From Erinaceus europaeus (lineage: Eukaryota > Chordata > Mammalia > Eulipotyphla > Erinaceidae), in NCBI RefSeq assembly GCF_950295315.1, contig NC_080180.1, positions 67,159,871 to 67,223,870 on the forward strand: 64,000 nt of DNA, given 5' to 3'. The notes beneath the pieces are model-generated. The model saw only the letters and a list, made by a program, of their open reading frames with translations, ran no database searches and was not told where the DNA came from. Below are positions 55,305 to 64,000 of the stretch, piece after piece. Each line of letters starts with the position of its first letter. Within the stretch, counting starts at the first letter, position 1. The translations under genes were made by a program, and so were the position numbers.

Positions 55305-56350
55305 TGTGGTGTACACACACACACACACACTCTCTCTCACAAACACACACACACAGACACATACTCACACACACTCACACACACTCACACACACTCACAC
55401 ACACACACTCACACACACACTCACACACACACATGCACACTCTCACACACATTTATACTCACATATTCACATGCACACACACATATTCACACACACTCAC
55501 ACACACTCATATTCACATGCACACACTCTCATTCTCACACTCACACACACATTCACACACACTCACATATTCACACGCACCCTTACACTCACACAGACTC
55601 ACACACACATTCACACACTCTCAAACACACACTCACTGTCACATACACACACACACTCGCATATTCACACACGCACACTCTCAAACACACACACTCACAC
55701 ATTCTCACTTTCACACACACACACACACACTCACATATTCACATGCACACTCTCAAACACACTCACATATTCACACACACACACACTCTCAAATACACGC
55801 ACATATTCACACACACACACACACTCTCAAACATACATATTCACACACACACACACTCTCAAACACACGCACATATTCACACGTACACACACTCTCAAAC
55901 ACACATATTCACACACACACACTCTCACATGCACATATTCACACACACACACACTCTCAAACACACATATTCACACACACACACACACACACTCTCAAAC
56001 ACACGCACATATTCACACGCACGCACACTCTCAAACACACATATTCACACACACACTCTCAAACACACGCACATATTCACACGCACACACACTCTCAAAC
56101 ACACGCACATATTCACACGCACACACACTCTCAAACACACATATTCACACACACACACACACACACACACTCTCAAACACACGCACATATTCACACGTAC
56201 GCACACTCTCAAACACACATATTCACACACACACTCTCAAACACACGCACACATTCACACGCACGCACACTCTCAAACACACTCACACGCACACTCTCAG
56301 ACACACTCACACGCACACTCTCAGACACACTCACACGCACACTCTCAGAT
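55305..56350. repeat. (CA)n-rich array with CACTCTCAAACACACNCACATATTCACA units
   Basis: A pure CA start (55310-55335), irregular CTCACACACACT, then repeating CTCAAACACACGCACATATT blocks with CACACACAC spacers of variable length, and a short CACTCTCAGACACACTCACACG series at the end. Confidence 0.92.
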
Positions 56351-56489
56351 CTATCAGCTGTTTAAAGATGGTGTTTTCATTTTCATTTGACTTTTTCATT
56401 GTGTGAGGTTGAGCCACTAGGGGTGAGCCTCACTCACAGTCATGCCAGCTCACAACCTGTCTGTTTGTTTCTTTAAAAAATACAAACCT

Positions 56490-56682
56490 GAGGGTGGGCA
56501 GTGGTGCACATGGTTGAGCACAAGTCACCTGCCATGTGCGAGGACCTGGGTTCAAGTCCCCAGATCCCCACCTGCAGGGAGGGAGCTTCCTGAGTGGTGA
56601 AGCAGGGCTGCAGGCGTCTCTCTCCCTCTCTATCTCCCCTGCCCCTTTCAGTTTCTCTCTGTCCTAATAATAAAGAAAAGGA
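56490..56682 (+). mobile_element. SINE, type C, sense
   Basis: GGGTGGGCAGTGGTGCACAT, GGTTCAAGTCCCCAGATCCC, GTGGTGAAGCAGGGCTGCAG, then a CT-rich part and AATAATAAAGAAAAGG tail. Confidence 0.88.
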
Positions 56683-56689
56683 TTAACAT

Positions 56690-56830
56690 ACTTTTTTATT
56701 CTATCTTACAGAGAGAGACCAGAACCCTGCTCAGCTCTGGGTGATGGTGGTGCTGGGGACTGACTCTGGGGCCTCGGAGCCTCAGGATGGAGCGCCTTCT
56801 GCAGACGCTGTGCTTTTCCTCAGCCCCTCA
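56690..56830 (-). mobile_element. SINE-like dispersed repeat, antisense
   Basis: GAGAGACCAGAACCCTGCTC, AGCTCTGGGTGATGGTGGTG, then GCCTCGGAGCCTCAGGATGG; same family as 1650-1803 and 16850-17005. Confidence 0.65.
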
Positions 56831-57054
56831 TCCACCTGTTCCGACGTGCCACGTTCCACACACTGCCACGCACGCCAGCCTTAGAGGTAGGTGCAGTTTC
56901 CCTTCGGGGCAGTTTATCTCAGCACAGCCACAAGCACACAGCAGCCTTCCCATGTTTCAACCACAACTGTGAAGCCAGCAGACGTCTTCACAGCTTTGTG
57001 CCACCACTGACTCGCCCCTGGGGTGCAGCGTAGAGGTTTTCAGCGTCCTTGTGA

Positions 57055-57435
57055 AGGGGTGCCACCACCGCCGCTGGAACCCTGGAACATGCTCATCACC
57101 CCACAAGAAAGTCCACGGCTCCACCACCTTCTCCCAGGTCCTGGGAGCCAAGAGTCAGTCCTGCCACTGCTGACGGCTCTCTGGGCTTCTCACACACGTG
57201 GAGACACAGCAGCCCACCTTTGTGGCTGAGTCCCAGGCCTGTCCAGGTCGTCGCCTATCAGGCGGTGAGCGGCTTTCCACAAGGAGCCTCCAGTGCACCC
57301 CAGTGCAGTTCCCTGTCCACTTCCACTAATGGGCATCTGGCTTCTTCTTGGCTATTTCAATCATTTCTGCTGAAAACACTCGTGAGTGTGTTTTTCTTGG
57401 GTGGAGATGCTTCCACTTCTCTGGGTCACAGAGAC
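57055..57435 (+). mobile_element. Ancient L1 (L1M-type) 3' fragment, first part
   Basis: Degenerate but ordered matches to the 3' end of old mammalian L1: CATGCTCATCACCCCACAAG, TTTGTGGCTGAGTCC, ACTAATGGGCATCTGGCTTC, TTGGCTATTTCAATCATTTC, then TTTTCTTGGGTGGAGATGC. Highly diverged. Confidence 0.55.
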
Positions 57436-57694
57436 TGGAGCTGAGGGCCACCGGCAAGGAGCACTGTGTCGCATCTGAGGAGCATCTGCACTTCACAGGC
57501 CCAGGTCCTGGTCTCTCCACAGCCCAACACTTGCAGTCTCTCTCCATCTTGTCCCGACTGGGTCAAAGAGGCATCTCGTTGTGCTCCTGACTTTCTGTCT
57601 CTAAGGTCCAGTCACTGACTTTCTTCTCATGAGCGTTCTGGCCATGAGTGTGCCTCTGGCTGACGAATGTCTCTTTAGATCAGCTGGCCATTTT

Positions 57695-57963
57695 TTTAGT
57701 GTTTATTTATTCCCCTTTGTTGCCCTTGTTTTATTGTTGTTGTTATTGTTGTCGTCGTTGTTGGATAGGACAGAGAGAAATGGCGAGAGGAGGGGAAGAC
57801 AGAGAGGGAGGGAGAGAAAGACAGACACCTGCAGACCTGCTTCATCACTTGTGAAGCGACTCTCCTGCAGGCGGGGAGCCGGGGGATTGAACCGGGATCC
57901 TTATGCCGGTCCTTGAGCTTTGCGCCGCCTGCGCTTAACCGGCTGGCTACCGCTGACTCCCCA
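57695..57963 (-). mobile_element. tRNA-derived SINE, type A, antisense
   Basis: TTTATTTATTCCCCTTTGTT, AGAGAGAAATGGCGAGAGG, CAGACACCTGCAGACCTGCT, GGGGATTGAACCGGGATCC. CAGCTGGCCATTTTT before and CAGTTGGCTTTTT after suggest a slightly mutated target duplication. Confidence 0.9.
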
Positions 57964-58007
57964 GTTGGCTTTTTAAATCATTTTATTTTTGTTGTTGAAC
58001 CATGAGA

Positions 58008-58156
58008 GTTTTTTTTAATATTTTATTTATTTATGAGAAAGATAGGAGGAGAGAGAAAGAACCAGACATCACTATCGCACATGTGCTGCCGGGGATTGAA
58101 CTCAGGACCTCATGCTTGAGAGTCCAAAGCTTTACCACTGCGCCACCTCCCGGACC
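58008..58156 (-). mobile_element. Short SINE, type B, antisense
   Basis: ATTTTATTTATTTATGAGAA, ACATGTGCTGCCGGGGATTG, AACTCAGGACCTCATGCTTG and CACTGCGCCACCTCCCGG, the antisense of the 36650 element. Confidence 0.92.
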
Positions 58157-58167
58157 ACAAATGTTCT

Positions 58168-58222
58168 GTTTTTTTTTTTTTTTTTAGTATTTTATTTATT
58201 TATGAGAATCATGGGAGTTCTT
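58168..58222 (-). mobile_element. Truncated type B SINE tail, antisense
   Basis: A T run followed by ATTTTATTTATTTATGAGAA, the 3' tail region of a type B SINE, then truncated. Confidence 0.6.
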
Positions 58223-58224
58223 TT

Positions 58225-58515
58225 TACATGTTCTGGGTGTTCATCTCCCGTGATAAATATTTGCGTTTCCTCCCATTCTGTGGGACGCCACTCTGTCCTG
58301 GTGCCTTCTTTCAACTTTATGAAGTTTGCTTTATTATTTTGTGTTGAGCTTGCTTTTAGTGACATAGTCAAGAAACCATGGTCTAATCCAAATTCTGAGT
58401 TTTGTAATCTGAGCTCTAAAATTCAGTCTCTGATATGTTTTGAGTTAATGTCTGAAGGTGGCCCGAGGCAGGGCTCCATCTTCCTTCCTCTGTATGTACG
58501 TTCTAGTGGTTTCAG
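58225..58515 (+). mobile_element. Ancient L1 (L1M-type) 3' fragment, second part
   Basis: CTCCCATTCTGTGGGACGCC, CAACTTTATGAAGTTTGCTT, AGTCAAGAAACCATGGTCTA, TCTGATATGTTTTGAGTTAA and GGGCTCCATCTTCC follow the order of the next part of the same old L1 3' region, so SINEs split this relic. Confidence 0.6.
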
Positions 58516-60015
58516 ATTTGACTGGACGGTGAGCCAAATGAGTGGCGTGATGGGCGATGAGCTGACCATCGGCTCCGTGGCTCCGTGGTGTCAGGCTGGG
58601 CTTCCCTGCCTGGGCAAGTCACTAACCCTGCAGGCAGCTGCGTGCTTCTTGCTGAGGAGCAGGGTGGTTCTGGGAGCCTCACTCATCTCGGTCACCTCTG
58701 CTCCAGACTGGGGGAGGGTTTGCATACACTTGCCAAGCTTTTCCACGAGAGAGGGCGGCAGCTCCACAGCAGCAGGGAGAAGCCCGGCCACTTCCCCTGG
58801 GCCGGGAGATGGAGCCCGTTCTCTCACGGAAAGAACCAGACACGCAGAAACAAAGCAGCTCTGAGCACATCAGAGGCCTCACTGGAAAAGCTCCCACACA
58901 GGAAGTGTGTGGGCCTGCGTCCTCCAGCTGGAAGGGCCGGGCCTGGGCTGGGGGACACTTGGCACAGAGAGGCCAAAGACAACGAGTAGGTATGCGGCCT
59001 GCCCGGGAGCCGGCGCTGACATGTGTGGTTTGACTTGAAAGGCGCAGGGGTCATTTGCTGTAGAAATCTGAGAACACGACCGTGTGACTTGTGTCTGGTC
59101 TGGCTCTTCCCCGTTTTCTCCACCTGGGACCACGAGGCACCTTGTTCTGTCTGGCAGACACTCTGCTCTGAGGTGGCTGCTGACGCCCCCAGAGCCCTGC
59201 TCTGCTCTGTTCTGAACACGCCCTCAAGGACCCCTGGCAGGTCTGGGGCACCGCCGGGCGCCCTGCAGGCCCGTGTCCGGGGCACAAGCTCTGGAGGTGG
59301 GTGCCAGTGGGGAGCGTGGACTATGAACCACACACCCTGACCCTGGCTTCCAGTCCTGCTGGGTCCTGCACCCTCAGGGCCAGGCGGCCTTGACAGCCAA
59401 CTCCACCACCGGCTTCAGTTTCCTCAGCCGTCACGGGGGCACCGGCGCTCCGCAGTCTGCTGCACGCCTGGGGGTCTAGACCGGGGCTGGGGACAGGTGA
59501 GGACACACTGGTGAGCGGGGAGGCGGTGCGGGCTGTCTCTGAAGGGGCTCCCTTCTCGCTCCGCAGGTGGGGCAGAGCTCACTTCCTTGGTGCTCCCCAG
59601 ACCACAGGCACCACAAGCCTTCAGCCCAGAGGAGGGCGGTCGGCCAGCACGGCTGCAGCGCTGTCTCACTAAGCTCCCCCAGTCCTTTGCCAAGCCCGTG
59701 CCACACTGTCCCCTGAAGCAGCCCACAGACGTGCGGGACACGGGGGAGCTGGGGAAGGTGCACCCCCAGCGCCTTTGCAGAAGGTGTGAGCCGCCGTCTG
59801 TCTCCTGTGCCTGGTGCATCAGCTCAGCCAGAGAGTAACACAAAGGCACAGCCATCCTGGAACAGGAAACCAAGATTCTTCCTGTCTAATCAACAAATCT
59901 ACACTCTGTCCTTAGCTCAGCTGCTGCTTGTCCACCACCGTGGGCCCTCCACACGCCAGGAACTTGTATGACAAAAGAGAACATTTTCATGAGCCACTGC
60001 TCCGTTCCCCACCCC
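58516..60015. other. No gene seen between L1 relic and IL2 promoter
   Basis: Unassigned GC-rich sequence; no exon of ADAD1 or another gene is recognised. Confidence 0.45.
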
Positions 60016-60277
60016 CGACAGGAGAGGAAAATGTGCTTCACATCGAGGATGTCGGCCGCACAGCAGCCTCTGCCTCAGTGTGGGCTTGCAACCAGCAGGG
60101 GTTTCACCTCCAGCCAGCCAGCCAGCTCACAGGGGTTTCGAGAAATTCCAAAGAGTCATCAGAGGAGGAAAAATCAAGGTAATGCTTTTAGCCACACAGG
60201 TAGAACCTTTGAAAATATGTGTAATATGTAAAACACTGACACCCCCGTCCTGTTTTTCCAGAGTCACAGTATAAATG
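60016..60277 (+). promoter_or_regulatory. IL2: IL2 proximal promoter/enhancer
   Basis: Element order matches the human IL2 promoter almost base for base in places: distal NFAT-like GGAGAGGAAAATG (60021-60033), a CTCAGTGTGGGCT segment (60074-60086), a kappa-B-like GGGGTTTCACC (60098-60108), the CD28 response element AGAAATTCCA (60141-60150) joined to an AP-1 site GAGTCATCA (60153-60161), NFAT GGAAAAA (60167-60173), an Oct-like ATATGTGTAATATGTAAAAC (60214-60233), CACCCCC, NFAT TTTTTCC (60252-60259) and the TATA box TATAAAT (60270-60276). These drive activation-dependent transcription in T cells. It stands out as AT-rich in a GC-rich locus. Confidence 0.93.
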
Positions 60278-60325
60278 CCCTGGGCTCAGGCTCCCTGTCC
60301 ATCAGTCGTCCCCTTGGTCGCCGCC

Positions 60326-60472
60326 ATGTGCAAGGTACAGCTCCTGGTCTGCTCGGTGCTCGCGCTGGCCCTGCTGGCCTGCAGCGTACCCACCGCCCGC
60401 CTGGCCCGGGACTCGGAGCAGCACCTGGAGCAGCTGCTGCTGGACCTGAAGAAGCTGAAGCTGGGCGTCGAG
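60326..60472 (+). CDS. IL2: IL2 coding exon 1
   Basis: 49 codons from [20 protein letters not shown] (signal) to LKKLKLGVE (helix A). ATG lies in GCCGCCATGT, 50 bases after the TATA box; an in-frame upstream ATG at 60275 lies just at or before the expected transcription start and was not chosen. Donor GTGAGT at 60473. Confidence 0.96.
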
Positions 60473-63400
60473 GTGAGTCCAGCCCCTGTCCAGCTGGCTG
60501 CGGAGGCCGGCAGGGGAGCTTGTGCTCATGACTCTCTGTTGTGCTTTCTCAGAATCACAAGGGCTCCACACTCGCCACGATGCTCAGATTCCCCTTCTAC
60601 CTGCCCAAGGAGGTAAGCGTGCTTTTCTAGGCTCAACCTATGTGCAGGTAAGCCCTAGGCACCGTGAAGGTGTGCACACTGGTCGTCTGGACCGGCGCGG
60701 GTCCTCTGCAGGGAAGGACGAGTAGCTGGTATTTCTTCAAATCGCTAATGTCTGGTAACACAACTTCTGGAAAATAGCTTTGCCTGCATTTTAAATGAGT
60801 CATGATGAGAGACCAGCACACAGGCCAGCTCTGGCATAAGGTGTTGCCGAGGACCAGACCTGCGGCCCTCGGGGCCTCTGGCATTCAGGCTGGGGCTCTC
60901 ACAGGGAGCCGTCTCCCCTGCCCAGCCTGCGTCCTTCTGGTCCTTCTGTACGTAGTCGTGCCTTGCGGGGAGTGGGGAGATATGTTTTCCCGCAACAGCT
61001 TTACATCCTTAAGAATGTGCAGCTCTCAAGCTGGGGGGCATGGCGTGGCAGTGCCGTGAGCGAGCTCTGCTTTCGAGGGCCTGGAGGCAGCCCTCCCGCT
61101 GGGCTGGGGGAGCCCCGAGTCTCCTGGGAAGCAGCAGGCTGCAGGGGAGTCGCTCTGTGTGCGGTGGCGTCTCACCTGCTTCCTGAGCAGAGGCTGTGGG
61201 CTGTGCCGGCCCGGCCTGGCTGTCAGGGGTGCGTCTCCGCAGGTGCTGAGCTGCAGGAACAGGTGGTGGAGGGAGCTCTCTGCCAGGCTGTGGGCTTGCC
61301 CAGCCTGCTGCGCCACTAGACTGAGTGCTTCCTGGTGGGTGCTCATTGTCACAAGTCGGGAAGCCTCACTTGGTCCTTTGGGGCCCAGCCAGCCAGCCAA
61401 GGCCACCCAGGCTCCTAGAGCTTGGCCAGGAGCTTGACGCTCCAGGGTCCTGTGCTGTCAGCAAGGAAGGGCTTTGCTCAGGGGGACACCCAGGAGGACA
61501 CGGGAACCGAGGGTCTAGCTGGGTCCCACTGACCCATCTCTTAGGAAACCATGGAAGGAAGTAGCTTAGAGTCCTCCCAAGTGCAGGCCTTGCTTGTGAA
61601 GAGCCTGCTGCGGGGCTGTGCAGCTTGGTGCGAGTGTGCCTCCCAGGGTTGTTAGAAAGACCCATGTGATCACGTCATTATCTAGAGGGTGGTGGATTTC
61701 TGTGAGATCTAGGTTTCTAAATGATGATTCGAAATCCATTTTATACCAAAAGTGACATGATAAACTCCTCCCAGTGGTTCAACACCACTTTTAGAAGCGG
61801 TAAAAAAAAAAAAGTGGTAGGTTAATGCTACAGAGAAAAGTGACTTAAAGTTAGTGGTTTGGAGTGGGAGACATTAAATTCTGAGATTTAGTTTCCTTAT
61901 TTGTAAAATGGAGATAACGCCACACTGCTTACCCCACAAGGTGGCTCTGAAGTTAAAATGTGCTCGCTGAGGAAAGAAATCACTTTGAGAGAGTGGGTCC
62001 TGCAAGGCTGCTGAGCAGACGCAGGTGTGTGGATGTGTGTGCTGAGTCAAGGCAGTGCAAGGGTCTTCCCACAGTGATGGGACTTGTTATGGACAAATGG
62101 CTTTTCAAATGCACTTTAACATACTTACTGAAGTGTGAACCTGAAGACACAATTGTGAGACTTGCTTAAGCTTTCCTAGAGTTCCAAGAGACCAATCGTG
62201 CGGTCTGTGGCCATTTCTCCCTGATAGATGGGACGTGAGAATCATGGTATGTGGCCCCACCTACTCCTCACGGCTCTAGTCCCAGCTTCTATGCAGACTA
62301 GAATCCGGCCTGGGTCTGGGTGCCAAGCCGACCCCACGTCTCTGGCAGTTTGCTGAGTGTGGGCGGCTACCTCTGCTTCCCTGTCTCGTGGTGCCAAGCA
62401 CTCTGGCTCACCTTCACGGTAACTGAGAGCAGAGGTACAAACGGTCACCTGCCACTCTAAAGGAATTTGATTCTGCCCTGCTTGACGACTGTCTTTATTA
62501 ATACTGTTCAAGGCCACAGAACTGAAGCACTTCCAGTGTCTGGTAGGAGAACTCAAACCTCTGGGGGAAGTGCTGTCCCTGGCTGAGTGCAGACACATCA
62601 GCGAGCTGATGAGCAACATCAACGCGACTGTCCTGGAGCTGAAGGTGAGGCTGGCCGCAGCTGCTCTGCGGGGCAAGGGGCAAGGGGCAAGGGGCAAGCT
62701 CAGGGCAGGCCGAGGAGGCCTCTGGCTCCATGTGCACCCACTCAGGACAAACCCCACCTGGACTGCAAGTGGGGCAGGCAGCAAGGGGCAGGTGTTTCTC
62801 TGGCCCTTTACAAGTGGCCGGTGCGGGCTACCTGGCAGGCTGCCTGTGCTCCCTGGCCACCACCCCTTTGGCTTTCTAAGGGCACCTCCCTGTTATGCTT
62901 CTCAGCAGCCAAGACACCGGCTGAGTGACTAGACAGTAATCCCTCTTCAGAGTGGCACTCACCTCTGGGACCGCAAGCTCCTTTACACTCTAGGGACTCA
63001 AAGGCTGATCCTTGCACACTTGTAAGCCAGAGCTGGGCAGTGCTCTGGTAACAAAGAAAAATAGGGGGGAGGCCTCCATTTTCTGACCTTGCCTACCAAA
63101 GTGAGCTTGCCTACAAATGAAGCCTAGTTAGATGACAGCAGAACCAGGCTTCTGGGAAGGATGTAACTCCAGCTGTCTCAAACCAGTCACTTTATTAGCA
63201 GACTGCTGTTTTCAATGTCAAAGTCACTGAGCCTGGTGCCACGCAGGCAGTGAGTGGCCAAGAGACTGCTTCTGGCCATGAGAAAACACTCCAGATTCTG
63301 CTGAATAAGGATACCCAACAGTCAGAAAATCTGCTCTATATGTAAAAGGGTGACCACCTCCAGTAGGCTACAATATCGAAATAATCACATTATGAGTTTA

Positions 63401-64000
63401 AAGGGAGTGTTTTCACTTGGTTTGCATCTCCAGGACAGGAGTTACTTCTGCCCGTATCTACCAAGATAGTTTCTTCTTAGCTTGTTAGGCAGAGGCAGAG
63501 CTGAAGGAGTTCCTGTCAGCAGAGGAGGATAATTTCTTTAAAAAAAAAAACTGTCTTCAGAACAAAATTTCGAATGCTTAGACGTTCAAAAGTTGGGAAC
63601 TCATCTGTACCGAGTCTGAGGTGGGGGGCACAGGCATGTATGGAATGTTAGCACGCATTTTCTCCACACCAAAAGCTTGCTTGGTTTTTTGTTGAGGGAG
63701 TTTGAGGAGACTCACTCAGAGTCTCAGAGAAACAGGAGCTTTGATAACAGTCCAGAAAAGCATCTTCACCGCTGCGTGTGGCTGTGTGCGCGTGCACACA
63801 CTCACACACATGCACACACACTCACACACACACTCACTCGCGTACACACACGCGGGCACACTCACACATGTGCACGCACACACACGTGCACACACACACG
63901 CGCGCACACACGAGGTCAAACGATGCTATTTCCTTGCACGTAGTACTTGTCTGGAACCATTTTTATTTAAAATATTTACATAATCCAGGAAAGGAAACTG
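60326..64000 (+). CDS. IL2: IL2 gene, interleukin-2 (exons 1-3 present; exon 4 beyond window)
   Basis: IL-2 is a secreted four-helix cytokine of activated T cells acting through IL-2R alpha, beta and gamma-c. Exons 1-3 (49, 20 and 44 codons) are in phase 0 with GT-AG introns, as in all mammalian IL2 genes. The signal peptide is 20 aa, giving a mature start VPT equivalent to human [11 protein letters not shown] keeps beta-receptor residue Asp20; FPFYLPKE keeps Phe42 and Tyr45 of the alpha interface, but human Arg38 is Thr and Lys43 is Pro. ELKHFQCL keeps the disulfide Cys58; SNIN keeps Asn88. Exon 3 is four codons shorter than human and encodes an extra Cys (LSLAECRH). NAT forms an N-glycosylation sequon at human Asn90, where many mammals have NVT. 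Exon 4 is not seen before 64000. Confidence 0.96.
60553..60612 (+). CDS. IL2: IL2 coding exon 2
   Basis: 20 codons, [20 protein letters not shown], the same length as the human exon. Acceptor TGCTTTCTCAG ends at 60552; donor GTAAGC at 60613. The intron before it is 80 bases. Confidence 0.96.
60613..62512 (+). other. IL2: IL2 intron 2
   Basis: 1.9 kb, similar in scale to the human intron. The right half (61650-62200) is AT-richer and free of the SINEs and minisatellites that fill the rest of the window. No exon seen. Confidence 0.8.
62513..62644 (+). CDS. IL2: IL2 coding exon 3
   Basis: 44 codons, [20 protein letters not shown] onward to [11 protein letters not shown] (human has 48). Acceptor TACTGTTCAAG ends at 62512; donor GTGAGG at 62645. 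Confidence 0.95.
62645..64000 (+). other. IL2: IL2 intron 3, partial
   Basis: No match to the expected exon 4 (FMCEY and C-terminal helix D) was found. The tract is AT-richer than the intergenic DNA and ends with a CA microsatellite and an AT-rich stretch. Confidence 0.7.
63790..63912. repeat. (CA)n-rich microsatellite in IL2 intron 3
   Basis: ACACAC with GTGCACAC, CGCG and ACTCAC interruptions. Confidence 0.88.

Noticed and set aside
60275..60325. Upstream in-frame ATG giving a 17-residue N-terminal extension of IL-2
   Set aside because: It overlaps the region immediately after the TATA box where transcription should start, would bury the signal peptide, and mammalian IL-2 begins at the ATG at 60326.
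62645..64000. IL2 exon 4
   Set aside because: No sequence matching the expected Cys-containing start or C-terminal helix was found; it should lie beyond the right edge.

Overview
The window is mammalian nuclear DNA, most likely from an erinaceid hedgehog. Three observations support this: recognisable mammalian genes with GT-AG introns; many copies of tRNA-derived SINEs (RNA polymerase III B-box GGTTCGAGC, then a CAGGTCTGCAGGTGTCTGTC block and a CAACAA-rich tail) that I know from Erinaceus; and a decayed mammalian L1. The species call rests on recognising these SINEs from memory.

The gene order is FGF2 (minus, exon 1 only, cut by the left edge), BBS12 (minus, one coding exon), IL21 (plus, five coding exons) and IL2 (plus, exons 1-3, cut by the right edge). 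This is the human 4q27 order FGF2-BBS12-IL21-IL2 with matching relative orientations. The genes are not an operon. FGF2 is a growth factor, BBS12 a chaperonin-like protein of BBSome assembly and cilia, and IL21 and IL2 are neighbouring gamma-chain cytokines made by activated T cells.

Layout. 1-850: FGF2 exon 1 with its CUG-initiated leader and a GC-box promoter region. 850-5690: old SINEs and a solo-LTR-like element with 13 tandem 78-bp units. 5690-9960: BBS12 with 3' UTR, coding exon, a G-rich minisatellite in its 5' intron, and a CpG-rich promoter with a ciliary X-box-like site and a divergent exon. 10.1-28.2 kb: intergenic DNA made largely of minisatellites and SINEs. 28.5-34.0 kb: IL21. 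34.2-60.0 kb: intergenic DNA with long VNTR arrays, SINEs and an L1 relic. 60.0-64.0 kb: the IL2 promoter (CD28 element, AP-1, NFAT, TATA) and exons 1-3.

Two features dominate. Tandem arrays cover about one third of the window by my tally of their coordinates, and the locus is much shorter and more GC-rich than in human. The proteins carry correspondingly GC-rich changes. FGF2 has no AUG where the 18-kDa form should start. IL-2 has Thr at the position of human Arg38 and Pro at Lys43, both in the IL-2R alpha interface, and an extra cysteine. IL-21 has a shortened C terminus and BBS12 is about 95 residues shorter than human. I found no undescribed multi-gene system; the novelty lies in how a conserved immune locus has been remodelled.
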